This document shows, piece after piece, positions 36,376 to 45,109 of a DNA stretch of 64,000 nucleotides. The stretch's first letter is position 1. Every line of letters starts with the position of its first letter. The notes below the pieces were generated by a model that was not told the DNA's origin, made no database searches, and saw nothing but the letters and a program-made list of their open reading frames with translations. Source of the DNA: Ctenosaura bakeri (Eukaryota > Chordata > Lepidosauria > Squamata > Iguanidae); the NCBI GenBank assembly GCA_948474755.1, contig CAOLHI010000022.1:496001-560000 (forward strand), read 5' to 3'. A program made the translations under genes and the position numbers.

Positions 36376-38832
36376 GTGAGTATGGAGAATACCTAACTAT
36401 CTCAGCTGTCAGTATATGAAACACTGTGATTTTTTGAAAAATTGTCTTTGTATGCCTCTAGCTATTCTTGTTTCTCTGTACAACAGCAAGCAGACACCGG
36501 GAAGCAAAGTGTTTCAGGCAGAAAGTTTTATTTGCAAAACTTGATGGAAAATGAAAATTGTTTGTAAAGTCATAACCTGCTCAAGAATCATTATGCTGAT
36601 GATGGATTCTGGCTCATCTGAGTATATTTTTGCCTTTGGGATCAGTAACATTTTCACTTTTACCGGTATATAGTTAATAGTTCTGTCAAAACAGGAATAT
36701 GGCTAGGGAGGTGTTTATACAGCTGAACTAGCCAGTTGCCTACAGATGATAAATTTGTGTTCCTTCTTCCCTATGTTTTGATATTTTTATAGCAAAAGAA
36801 AAGAAAGACTGTTGGCCATTACAAGAAAAGCAGTGGTTCCCAAGGTTTCTTATTCCAGATATTTTGGACTGCAAGTCCTATAATCCATTCCCTTGGCCAT
36901 GGCTAGTAGGGAGTTCTGTGATTTCTGGTCTAAACCACCTGGAAGACTTAAAGATTAAGAATCACTGGTTTAGAGTCCTGGTCTTAAAAGTGATTACTTG
37001 GGAGATTATAAAGACTTCTTCACTGAAAACAAAGGAAAAGATCCTTGAGATATGATTTGCTCAGCAGATTCTGTATTAGCCCTACAACACGCAATTGTAG
37101 GACAGTGCTTTTATTTGCAATTTTTTGGGGAAAACTACATAGGATCAGACCTCACACCATTTCAAAATGCTTCAAACAAGCACAGGGATCTCTGAATTTG
37201 GAACAATAGCATTCTCATCTGGTCTATTTAGATGCAGAGATCTGTGTGCCTATTTATTTTATTAGGAGATTTCTTCTATTATATTTGGCTTGTGAATTCA
37301 CCTGGGGCAACAGTGAAGCCAATAGGCTTGGTCAGTATCTACTTTAAACATATGAAACTTACAACGGGCTCCAGAATACACTGCATTGTACAGATGAGCC
37401 TGCACAGATCAATCAACATGGAAAGCATTCCCTGGAGAATCATATCTGCTTCCCCTGTTTATCATCTGGCACCTGCCAAACCTCTAATTTAGGAGTGTAT
37501 GGAGGTACTGATGTATTTGAGATTATTGTGACATAGCAGAATCAATGTGTTCAAACATGTATGTCTTAAAATCTGGTAATGCAGAGTTACAGTGTAAACA
37601 AGAAATTCCATGGTGGCAAATATTCTATCACACTGGAATTATTATTTTTCAGTATATAAATAAATGTGCAATCCCTTTTATTTGTATGTTGAAGTGACTT
37701 GTGTCCTGTAAGTCCTCTTTATTTCAATGAGTCTACTTTAAGTTTGACTAGATTTCGATCTATCTCATGGTGTTTCCATCAAAAAGTTTCAGAAGTACAG
37801 ATTAATAGGAATTCCCCATTAAGAAGTGTTTTCTTTTAAGTTGTATATCATCATTTGTCTGGAGGTATACTGCTCTAGCTGAGAATGGATGCTTTTCTTG
37901 TAAAATCTGCCTGCTAGCTATCGTTTGTATTCAAATATTTCTCTGGTTTTTATTTTACAATGCAATTGTTAATTAAAAGCCACTGAATTACTATCACAGT
38001 CCAAACCAAAGCCCTCCATTTTGCTTTAGGTAATTTTGTTTGATTACAGTGCAATTTATATTGTTTTCTTTGTAAGCAATTAAAATCCAAGAATTCCTCA
38101 CCAAATTATTCTTTATAGATAAAAAATGAAGCCGTAAATATATTGTACAATGCTTGCCTCACTCAGCTATTTATAAAATCTTTTATTGTACATCAGTCCA
38201 CAAATGAGAGGAACAGGTGTTTCTCTGTTATAACTGTTCTGCTTCCTGTCTCTATTTACTGTGGCCATATTTGCTAGACCTAAGAATGAAGCTCTAACAT
38301 TTTGTTGTTGCTGCTGTTTTTGTTTTCTATCAAATCCAAGTTCTGCCTGCAAGGAAAAAAGGAGAATATACTCTGGTGAAATTATCTATTTTGTTTCTGC
38401 AAACCATAGATTGCTTGAAACCTATGCAATTAATTTGATTGAGGCTTTCTTACTGTATAATGGCTCAGCTAAAACAAGCTTATCTAAAACAAGTACACAG
38501 ATTTGTGTATTCTTGTGTACTTTGGCAGGCTGCCATAGTCATTTTTAATCACTCTACTCCTCTACTCCCCTCCCCAAAAAAAAGAAATCTGACAAAAGAA
38601 CTCCTTTTTAATTTGAAAAATGACACTGCAGTATCTTCTCCCACTATGTCTAGTTGCAACGATTTCTTCTTCATGATGGCAATTTCCACACCTATTTAAA
38701 ATAAAATTTCTTTCTGCTATGGTTGCTTCTGGATATGTATGTCTCCTCACAGTGTGGTTCAATATGATGTTAAAAATATATACCACAGCATAAATTGTAG
38801 CTTCTCTTTTCTATATGGATTTTCCCCCACAG
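36376..38832 (+). other. CTNND2: CTNND2 intron (GT-AG), 2.5 kb
   Basis: Near 36832-36970 is a probable hAT-type miniature repeat: left CAGTGGTTCCCAAGG, right GATTAAGAATCACTG, with the internal phrase GGACTGCAAGTCCTATAATCC. I found no clear target duplication for it. The rest is AT-rich and unassigned. Confidence 0.75.
36832..36970. mobile_element. hAT-like miniature element
   Basis: The terminal sequences CAGTGGTTCCCAAGG and the complement of GATTAAGAATCACTG form imperfect inverted repeats. No matching 8-bp flanks were found, so the boundaries are approximate. Confidence 0.45.
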
Positions 38833-39028
38833 GTAAATATGCTATGCGAGACCTAGTAAATCGCCTTCCTGGAGGCAGTGGACCAAACATACTCTCTGAT
38901 GAAACAGTGGCAGCAATCTGCTGTGCTTTGCATGAGGTGACCAGCAAAAACATGGAAAATGCCAAAGCGTTGGCTGACACAGGTGGAATAGAAAAGCTGG
39001 TGAATATAACAAAAGGAAGGGGTGACAG
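38833..39028 (+). CDS. CTNND2: CTNND2 coding exon: armadillo repeats 8-9
   Basis: The acceptor is TTTTCCCCCACAG. Two bases complete Gly, then [40 protein letters not shown] and [20 protein letters not shown], then GRGD and AG of a split Arg. The donor is GACAG|GCAAGT, GC instead of GT but otherwise a perfect consensus. The next exon supplies G TCA TCG, restoring the family reading [12 protein letters not shown], so the GC donor is required. Confidence 0.96.
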
Positions 39029-39204
39029 GCAAGTGTTCATTGTAGGGATTTAGCCCAAGAAGAGTTAGTGCAGACAGTGAAAATAACAAACACTAAGAAA
39101 AATAAGGAAAATGCAGATGAAATTGTGAAAATGTCCAAGTTCCAAAATTATCGAGTAAAGTCAAACAAAAAGGCACAAGAAGAGGTAGGGAAGGAGAGTA
39201 TCAG

Positions 39205-39367
39205 CCTGTTCTTCTTCGTGGTCTCTGTGCCTTCATACACTAGGAGCTTTAGCGCCTGCGCGGTAGCGTTCGGAAACTTCTAGAGCTTGTTCGCTTGGCG
39301 GGAACCCCTCCCCCACGCCGGTACTGCGCATGCTCCTCCCGCCGAGCAACGGTCTCTCCTCAGTTCT
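39205..39367 (+). repeat. DIRS left inverted terminal repeat
   Basis: Bases 39234-39367 are the exact reverse complement of 45110-45243 (134 of 134 by eye). The outer part, 39205-39233, is shorter than and diverged from the right end. It is complementary to the first half of the internal complementary region. It contains an NRF1-like palindromic core, CTGCGCATGC, at about 39324. Confidence 0.93.
39324..39335. promoter_or_regulatory. NRF1-like motif in the left DIRS repeat
   Basis: CTGCGCATGCTC resembles the NRF1 consensus (YGCGCAYGCGCR) but lacks the last CG. The same motif, inverted, is at 45142-45153. A promoter role is inference. Confidence 0.3.
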
Positions 39368-39540
39368 TTCTCGTCCGCCGCCGCGTACGGAAGGTTCTTT
39401 AGTTTGTTCCTCTCACGTCGTGCTTGGCTTGCTGTTTTTTCACGGTTTTACGGACTTTCGGACTGTCTTTGACCTCTCTTTCGGACTCCCCCTTCGGCTT
39501 TCGTCTTTTCGGATTTTCGCTGTTTGGCGTTCTTCGTCTT

Positions 39541-41994
39541 ATGTCCGCGCTCTTTAAGAAGTGCGTGTCCTGCGGGCGCAAGGTTGCCCTCAACGACGGC
39601 CATAAGGAGTGTCTCTTCTGTTTGGGCGAGTCCCACAATATCCGGACTTGCCAAATTTGTAGGGATTTTACTCCCCAAACTCTTCGCAACCGCTCCGCGA
39701 GACTCAAATCTTTTTGTTGGGAGCAGTCCCTGCGGGCGATAGACGAGACCTCCACTTCCAAGATGGCCGACAAGAAGACGACCACGCCATCGACGGTATC
39801 GGCGGCTGCCGTTCCGTCCACCTCGTCGGTATCGGGCTCGGTACCGGCGAAAACGCCGATCTCGGCGTTACCGAGGATCCCGAAGCTGTCGGCGGCTGCC
39901 AAGTCAGCTAAAGGATCCTCGACGGCGAGGAAGGCTGAGGCTCCCCTTACGGGGACGCCTGCAAAAAAGCGCCCTGCTCCGGACGGAGGCAAGGGCAAGG
40001 AGAAGGAGAAGAAGAAGAAGAAGAAGGAAAAGAAGCGCTCCCCGGCTGGGAACGCTCAACCTCCTACTCCTCCTCCTACTCAGCAGCCTTCCAAAGGGCG
40101 AGGCGAGTCCGTCGACCTCTCGGAGGATGAGATCGAGGACGTTCCCCAACAGCGCCCGGACTCGCCTGTGGCAGACCCTCCAACCCTGGTGGAGGAGCGC
40201 CACCGCCCTCTTAGCCGTCGCAGGTCGGCCGACCTGCAGCAGAGAGAGCCCTCTGCTTCTCCGGAGCGGCGTTCGACCTCCTGCAGGTCCCGGTCCCGCT
40301 CTTCCGAGCGTCCGGTGGCCTCGCCGCCTCCGAGGGAGACAAGAGAGGAACAACCTCGCTCGTCTGCCTCCAGATACACCTCGGCGTCCTACGTGGCCAG
40401 GTACGCGAGGGAATCTGAGTGGAGAGAGCGCCCGGCCTCCTATCGGTCGCATTCGCCATCGTACCGGGATCGGTACCATCGTGGCCCGAGTCGCTGGGAG
40501 ACCTTCCGGAGGTCCCGGTCACCTCGTCGACAGCGCGAATCGCGCTCGCCTAGAGGGGACGAGGCTCGGTACCGTCGACGCCGAAGCCGATCTCCGTCGG
40601 ACCGCCGCTTCTTCAGCCGCTCTCCCTCCCCTCGATATCATAGGGCGAGGGAGCCTTCACCACGGTATCGGGCGATATCGCCACCTCCTAGGGTCACGGC
40701 AACGGCGACGCGCCCTACGGAGTCGATGGTGACTGAGCGGGCTACGACGACGTCAGCCTGCCAGACTACCCCGGTCACCACCAAGAGGGTGAAATCCGTG
40801 GTCAGCCACCCCAAGCGGGACGCTGCTGCTACCACCGCCCCGGCTGCGGAGAAGCCTAGGAAGGCAACACCTGCGGCGACTACGAAGGAGCCGGAGAGCG
40901 AGCGGCGAGAGGACTCACCTAGCTCGGAGTCGTACGACTCGAGTGCTGAGTCTGAGGTGTCTGAGGCGGCCTCCCAGGAGTCTCCTCCGTTGGGATTCGG
41001 GGACCCGATCCCAGATTCTGCTCCAGAGGACGTCCACCAGTTCTCTGCGATGCTGCTCCGCATGGCCACTACCCTCGGCCTTAAGATCGCCGATGCGGAG
41101 CCGGAGGACGACGATCCAGCCTTCTCCGTTTTCGAGGAGAAGCGACCTTCCACGGCCCCGCTGCCTCTCCTGCCCCGGGTATCCAGACTGGTGAAGGCCG
41201 CCTGGGATAGACCGGCCTCGGCTCAGCCGATACCGCAGCGGTTAGAACACCTCTACAGGGTGCAGAAGGATAACGCCGGTTATCTATTTAATCACCCTGC
41301 ACCGAACTCTGTGGTCGTCGAGTCCGCGCAGACGAAAGGCTCCGGCAGGCAACACACCACCCCGCCGGACAAAGAGGGCAGGAAGTTGGACGCCTACGCA
41401 AGGAGGTTCTATTCCGCTGCCTCCTTGCAGATCAGGCTGTCCAACACTCAGGCTTGCCTCGCGGCATACCTGAAGAAGGTGCTCGATCGCCTACAACCAG
41501 CGATGGAAGCGGTACCGGAGGACATCCGCCAAGCCTCCTCCGTGATCTTCAATGAGGCTATCTCCATCGCTCGGCACCAGATGGCCTCCTCCCGGCACGC
41601 TGTGGAGATCGCCTCCCGGGTCATGGCGGGATCCGTCGGCCTCCGTCGCCATGCTTGGCTTCGACCGGCCGACATCCAGGAGGACACCAGAAGGAGGATT
41701 GAAGATCTCCCCTTCGACGGTGAAGGCCTATTCAATTCGTCCACAGACGAAGCTTTGGACAATCTCGTCAAGGCGAGACTAACCGCAAAAAAGATTGGGC
41801 TGCAGCCGGCCACGCAGACCCGCAGGGCCTCCACCTTCCGACCATCCTGGCGACGATCTTCCACCTCGTCGTTCCAGCGTTCGGCCCAGTCTGGACAGTC
41901 GAGACCGTCCTCCGGCTCATCGGCCAGGCGCACGATTAGGCGGCGCCCGCCTTCGTCGAAGAAGTCCTCCTCCGAGACAAAGTCTCGGTTTTGA
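39541..41994 (+). CDS. DIRS gag protein
   Basis: The start is ATG at 39541 (MSALFKKCVSCGRK...); the frame is open further upstream but without ATG. About 817 residues. The N-terminus has a zinc-finger-like cluster, CVSC, then HKECLFC, GESH and CQIC, at residues ~8-40. Next come an Ala/Ser/Pro-rich part, a lysine run (~150-170) and a long Arg/Ser region with repeated RSRS and SPRR motifs (~230-400). The C-terminal third has PRVSRLVKAAWDRPASAQP and RLEHLYRVQ, a region typical of DIRS gag; the vertebrate protein LAP2alpha has a domain thought to be domesticated from such a gag. The stop is TGA, preceded by TTT and followed by C, a likely +1 frameshift site into RT. It should form the particle and bind RNA. 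Confidence 0.88.
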   Translation: MSALFKKCVSCGRKVALNDGHKECLFCLGESHNIRTCQICRDFTPQTLRNRSARLKSFCWEQSLRAIDETSTSKMADKKTTTPSTVSAAAVPSTSSVSGSVPAKTPISALPRIPKLSAAAKSAKGSSTARKAEAPLTGTPAKKRPAPDGGKGKEKEKKKKKKEKKRSPAGNAQPPTPPPTQQPSKGRGESVDLSEDEIEDVPQQRPDSPVADPPTLVEERHRPLSRRRSADLQQREPSASPERRSTSCRSRSRSSERPVASPPPRETREEQPRSSASRYTSASYVARYARESEWRERPASYRSHSPSYRDRYHRGPSRWETFRRSRSPRRQRESRSPRGDEARYRRRRSRSPSDRRFFSRSPSPRYHRAREPSPRYRAISPPPRVTATATRPTESMVTERATTTSACQTTPVTTKRVKSVVSHPKRDAAATTAPAAEKPRKATPAATTKEPESERREDSPSSESYDSSAESEVSEAASQESPPLGFGDPIPDSAPEDVHQFSAMLLRMATTLGLKIADAEPEDDDPAFSVFEEKRPSTAPLPLLPRVSRLVKAAWDRPASAQPIPQRLEHLYRVQKDNAGYLFNHPAPNSVVVESAQTKGSGRQHTTPPDKEGRKLDAYARRFYSAASLQIRLSNTQACLAAYLKKVLDRLQPAMEAVPEDIRQASSVIFNEAISIARHQMASSRHAVEIASRVMAGSVGLRRHAWLRPADIQEDTRRRIEDLPFDGEGLFNSSTDEALDNLVKARLTAKKIGLQPATQTRRASTFRPSWRRSSTSSFQRSAQSGQSRPSSGSSARRTIRRRPPSSKKSSSETKSRF

Positions 41995-41995
41995 C
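41989..41995 (+). promoter_or_regulatory. Candidate +1 frameshift site at gag stop (UUU UGA C)
   Basis: Gag reads CGG TTT TGA C. Slipping one base forward lets the Phe tRNA re-pair on TTT and continues GAC GTG CCT in the RT frame (FDVPGR). Slow UGA-C stops promote +1 shifts in bacterial RF2 (CUU UGA C), and antizyme also shifts at UGA. The role here is inferred from frame and context. Confidence 0.5.
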
Positions 41996-43909
41996 GTGCC
42001 TGGCAGGACCCACCAATACCCACTCTTCAGCCTACCATCAGCGCTCGGAGACCGACCGACTCTCGCTCGACACCTAGCGGAGTGGCAGTATGTCACTACG
42101 GACTCTTGGGTGCTTTCCATCGTCCGTCTTGGCTACGCCATCGAGTTTCTCGATATTCCTCCTCGCGGCGTTTATTACTCCACGCCGTCGAGTCCGGCCC
42201 TCCTGGAAGAGATCCAATCCCTCCTCCAGAAAGGGGCGATCGAGCGGCTCCCGCAAGAGGCCAAGACCACCGGCTTCTTCTCCAGGTACTTCACGGTACC
42301 GAAAGCCGACGGTACCCTCCGGCCGATCCTAGACCTCAGAGGGGTGAACTACTACATCCGCCCCAAAAGGTTCAAGATGGTCACGATACCGTCGATCCTA
42401 CCCTTCCTACATCGAGGGGACTGGTTCGCCTCCATCGATCTCCGAGACGCATACTTCCATATCGCCATTCGCCCGCAGCACAGACGGTACCTCCGCTTCG
42501 CAGTCGACGACACCTGTTACCAGTACAAGGTGCTGCCGTTCGGACTCTCGACTGCCCCAAGGGTCTTCACCAAGTGCATGGCCCCGGTGGTATCCTACCT
42601 GCGGACGAAGGGCGCTTCCGTCTTCCCCTACCTCGACGATTGGCTGTTGGTGGCGTCCTGCAAACAGAGACTTTACCACGACGTCCACATGACGTTGTCA
42701 CTCCTGACCCGCCTTGGTCTACGAGTGAATCCGAAGAAGTCCCACCTCGAGCCGGCGAGGATCTTGGACTTCATCGGGGCGACGCTCGACTCGACCTCCG
42801 CCAGGGCGTACCTACCAGAGTCTCGAGCACAAACTTTGATCCGGGCCGCCGCTCACGCTCGTACGGCCCCGACGTTATCTGCGAGAAGCGTCCAGCAGCT
42901 CTTGGGCTACATGGCTGCGACGACCGCTGTGACATATCTCGCCAGGCTGAGAGCAAGACCTCTTCAACACTGGTTCGTCCGCATATTCGACCCCCTGCGA
43001 GACGAACAGACACTCCGACTGCAGCTGCCGGGAGACGTCCGCTCATCCCTCCGATGGTGGCAGTCGCGACGCAATCTCATGTCAGGGATGCCTTTCCAAC
43101 AGCCGACACCGAAGGTGACGGTAACGACCGACGCCTCCCTGTATGGATGGGGTGCCCACTGCGGCGATCTCAGAGTCCGCGACAGATGGACCGACGACGA
43201 GACCGCTCTCCATATCAACGCGCTGGAGCTGCTCGCCGTCTGGAAAGCCCTACGGGCGTTCCGCCATGCCGTGGCGGGGCGCACGGTCCTGATTCTGACG
43301 GACAACACCACCGCCGTCTGCTACATCAACAGACAAGGTGGGACTCATTCCACGACCCTGCTCGACATCGCGCTCGGCCTGTGGGAATGGTGCATTCGCC
43401 TGCACACGCATCCCGTGGCGGTTCACCTGGCCGGGCAGGAGAACACCACGGCAGACGCCCTCAGCAGGGACACCTCATCCCATCACGAATGGTCTCTCTC
43501 CGGAGAGGCGTTGAGACTGATTCGGGACCGCTGGGGCGAACCATCGATCGACCTCTTCGCGACCAGGGAAAACGCGAAGTGTCGCCGATTCTGTTCCAGA
43601 GCGGGCCACGATCGTGCCTCCATCGGGGACGCTTTCCAGTTTCCGTGGACCGGGGAACTCCTCTACGCGTTCCCGCCGTTCCCGCTGCTCGGCCGGACGA
43701 TATCGAAGATCCTCGCCGACCGAGCCGACGCGATCCTGGTAGCCCCGTACTGGCCGAGGCAACATTGGTTCGCACCCCTGCTACAAGCCGCACGAGACGA
43801 CCTGCTCCGGTTGCCACCGACACCGGACCTGCTCTCCCACTCCGGCGGCCGAGTCCTCCATCCGGACCTGCCACGCCTGGCCCTCCATGCCTGGAGGATA
43901 TCGCACTAG
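41990..43909 (+). CDS. DIRS reverse transcriptase / RNase H / methyltransferase-like polyprotein
   Basis: This frame is open from 41795 but contains no ATG until inside the RT core, so I begin it at the inferred frameshift. RT motifs in order: RYFTVPKADGTLRPILDLRG (about 42280-42345), FASIDLRDAYFHIAI with catalytic Asp at 42437, LPFGLSTAPRVFTK, and the YLDD box at 42629-42640. RNase H follows with the DEDD set: TTDASLYGWG (Asp 43130), NALELLAVW, LTDNTTAVCYINRQGG and ENTTADALSRD. Downstream, IDLFATREN and LLYAFPPFPLL (about 43545-43690) correspond to the methyltransferase-like domain of DIRS proteins, of unproven activity. It copies the element RNA into DNA. The stop is TAG at 43907. Confidence 0.9.
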   Translation, partial: FDVPGRTHQYPLFSLPSALGDRPTLARHLAEWQYVTTDSWVLSIVRLGYAIEFLDIPPRGVYYSTPSSPALLEEIQSLLQKGAIERLPQEAKTTGFFSRYFTVPKADGTLRPILDLRGVNYYIRPKRFKMVTIPSILPFLHRGDWFASIDLRDAYFHIAIRPQHRRYLRFAVDDTCYQYKVLPFGLSTAPRVFTKCMAPVVSYLRTKGASVFPYLDDWLLVASCKQRLYHDVHMTLSLLTRLGLRVNPKKSHLEPARILDFIGATLDSTSARAYLPESRAQTLIRAAAHARTAPTLSARSVQQLLGYMAATTAVTYLARLRARPLQHWFVRIFDPLRDEQTLRLQLPGDVRSSLRWWQSRRNLMSGMPFQQPTPKVTVTTDASLYGWGAHCGDLRVRDRWTDDETALHINALELLAVWKALRAFRHAVAGRTVLILTDNTTAVCYINRQGGTHSTTLLDIALGLWEWCIRLHTHPVAVHLAGQENTTADALSRDTSSHHEWSLSGEALRLIRDRWGEPSIDLFATRENAKCRRFCSRAGHDRASIGDAFQFPWTGELLYAFPPFPLLGRTISKILADRADAILVAPYWPRQHWFAPLLQAARDDLLRLPPTPDLLSHSGGRVLHPDLPRLALHAWRISH

Positions 43910-44922
43910 ACGATCCCGTGCTCGGTACCGTCCTCGTCGCGGCCAGGAAGGAATCCACCCGTCGCAACTATCAATACAAGTGGCGACGCTTCCTGACCTT
44001 CGCTAACGAGAGGAGTGAGCCGGTATCGCCCGCGGGGCTCTCGACCGTCCTGCACTTCCTCCTGCACCTCCGGCAACAGGGCCTGGCGTTTCCATCCCTG
44101 AAGGTGTATCTCTCCGCGATCGTGGCATACCAACCGCCACGATCTGCTGCCTCGGCCTTCTTCAGGAACGATACCGTTAAGCGGTTCCTGAAAGGACTTC
44201 ATCATCTCTACCCGCCGGTATCGCCGCCGCTACCGCCGTGGTCCCTCTCGCTGGTGCTCTCGCAGCTGACGAAGCCGCCCTTCGAGCCGATGGCGACCTC
44301 GGATGACAGACTCCTGACAATGAAAACTGCCTTCCTGGTGGCGGTGACCTCAGCGAGGCGAGCGGGTGAGATCACAGCTCTTCGTTCCGATGAGCCCTTC
44401 ACGGTCTTCCACAGGGACAAGGTGGTCCTGAGACCTGACATCTCGTTCCTGCCAAAGGTGGTGTCCAGTTTCCATCTCAACCAGGACATCATCCTGCCTG
44501 CCTTCTTCCCGAACCCGACGACACCGTTGGAGCGGTCCCTCCACTCCCTGGACGTGCGTCGGGCATTGGCTTTCTACAAGGACAGGACTGCTTCCTTCCG
44601 ACAGACGCCGCATCTCTTTGTTTGCTATGGGCGACGTCGGAAGGGCCTAAAAGTGTCCACCCAGCGCTTCTCCAAGTGGGTGGTGAGGACTATTGAACTG
44701 GCGTATGAGCTCGCGAGGAAGCCTCCGCCAGTCCTGCTTCGAGCCCACTCCACCAGAGCTGTGGCTACTTCTGCGGCCCTCCTGCGAGGAGTTGACCTGC
44801 ATGAACTCTGCCGTGTGGCGACCTGGTCCCAACCATCGACCTTCGTGCGCCACTACAGGCTCGACTGCCGGTCGCGCAGAGATGCCCGGTTTGGACGTGA
44901 GGTGTTGGCTTCCGTGCTGTAG
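43489..44922 (+). CDS. DIRS tyrosine recombinase
   Basis: The frame (same phase as gag) is open from 42082, fully overlapping the RT ORF. The last ATG before the domain is 43489 and the recognisable domain starts about 43905 (LDDPVLGTVLVAARKESTRR). An N-terminal SAM-like DNA-binding part (NYQYKWRRFLTFANE..., FPSLKVYLSAIVAYQ) precedes the catalytic part. Catalytic residues: Arg in SARRAGEITAL (44359), His-x-x-Arg in LRAHSTRAVATS (44746 and 44755), Trp in ATWSQ (44824), and nucleophile Tyr in FVRHYRLD (44854). This R-H-R-W-Y set marks the lambda-integrase family. It should integrate the circular DNA copy. The start codon or access route (reinitiation, splicing or -1 shift) is uncertain. Confidence 0.87.
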   Translation: MVSLRRGVETDSGPLGRTIDRPLRDQGKREVSPILFQSGPRSCLHRGRFPVSVDRGTPLRVPAVPAARPDDIEDPRRPSRRDPGSPVLAEATLVRTPATSRTRRPAPVATDTGPALPLRRPSPPSGPATPGPPCLEDIALDDPVLGTVLVAARKESTRRNYQYKWRRFLTFANERSEPVSPAGLSTVLHFLLHLRQQGLAFPSLKVYLSAIVAYQPPRSAASAFFRNDTVKRFLKGLHHLYPPVSPPLPPWSLSLVLSQLTKPPFEPMATSDDRLLTMKTAFLVAVTSARRAGEITALRSDEPFTVFHRDKVVLRPDISFLPKVVSSFHLNQDIILPAFFPNPTTPLERSLHSLDVRRALAFYKDRTASFRQTPHLFVCYGRRRKGLKVSTQRFSKWVVRTIELAYELARKPPPVLLRAHSTRAVATSAALLRGVDLHELCRVATWSQPSTFVRHYRLDCRSRRDARFGREVLASVL

Positions 44923-44961
44923 GACCTGACCCGCCGTCCGACCGGTAAGCTACACAGTCTC

Positions 44962-45055
44962 CTAGTGTATGAAGGCACAGAGACCACGAAGAAGAAGAAC
45001 AGGTTGCTTACCTGTAACTGTGGTTCTTCGAGTGGTCATCTGTGCCATCATACAC
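44962..45055 (+). repeat. DIRS internal complementary region
   Basis: The first half (44962-45003) is the complement of the element's left end 39205-39243, with one extra GAA unit. The second half (about 45001-45055) is the complement of the right terminal extension (about 45237-45298). Such a region is the template thought to join the two ends during DIRS circularisation. It begins about 40 bases after the recombinase stop. Confidence 0.92.
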
Positions 45056-45109
45056 ACCCGCCCTTCCTCCCCTCTTTCTCAGGTCCCTGTAGGTTCTACG
45101 GCGGACGAC

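Noticed and set aside
39399..40522. Long open frames on the minus strand and in the third frame across the gag region
   Set aside because: They mirror the GC-rich, codon-biased gag frame, have no family motifs and no independent start context.
41448..42023. Minus-strand open frame of 191 codons over the end of gag
   Set aside because: An antisense shadow of gag and RT; no recognisable domain.
43461..43967. Minus-strand 168-codon frame opposite RNase H and the methyltransferase-like domain
   Set aside because: Arg/Gly-rich shadow of the coding strand, not a gene.
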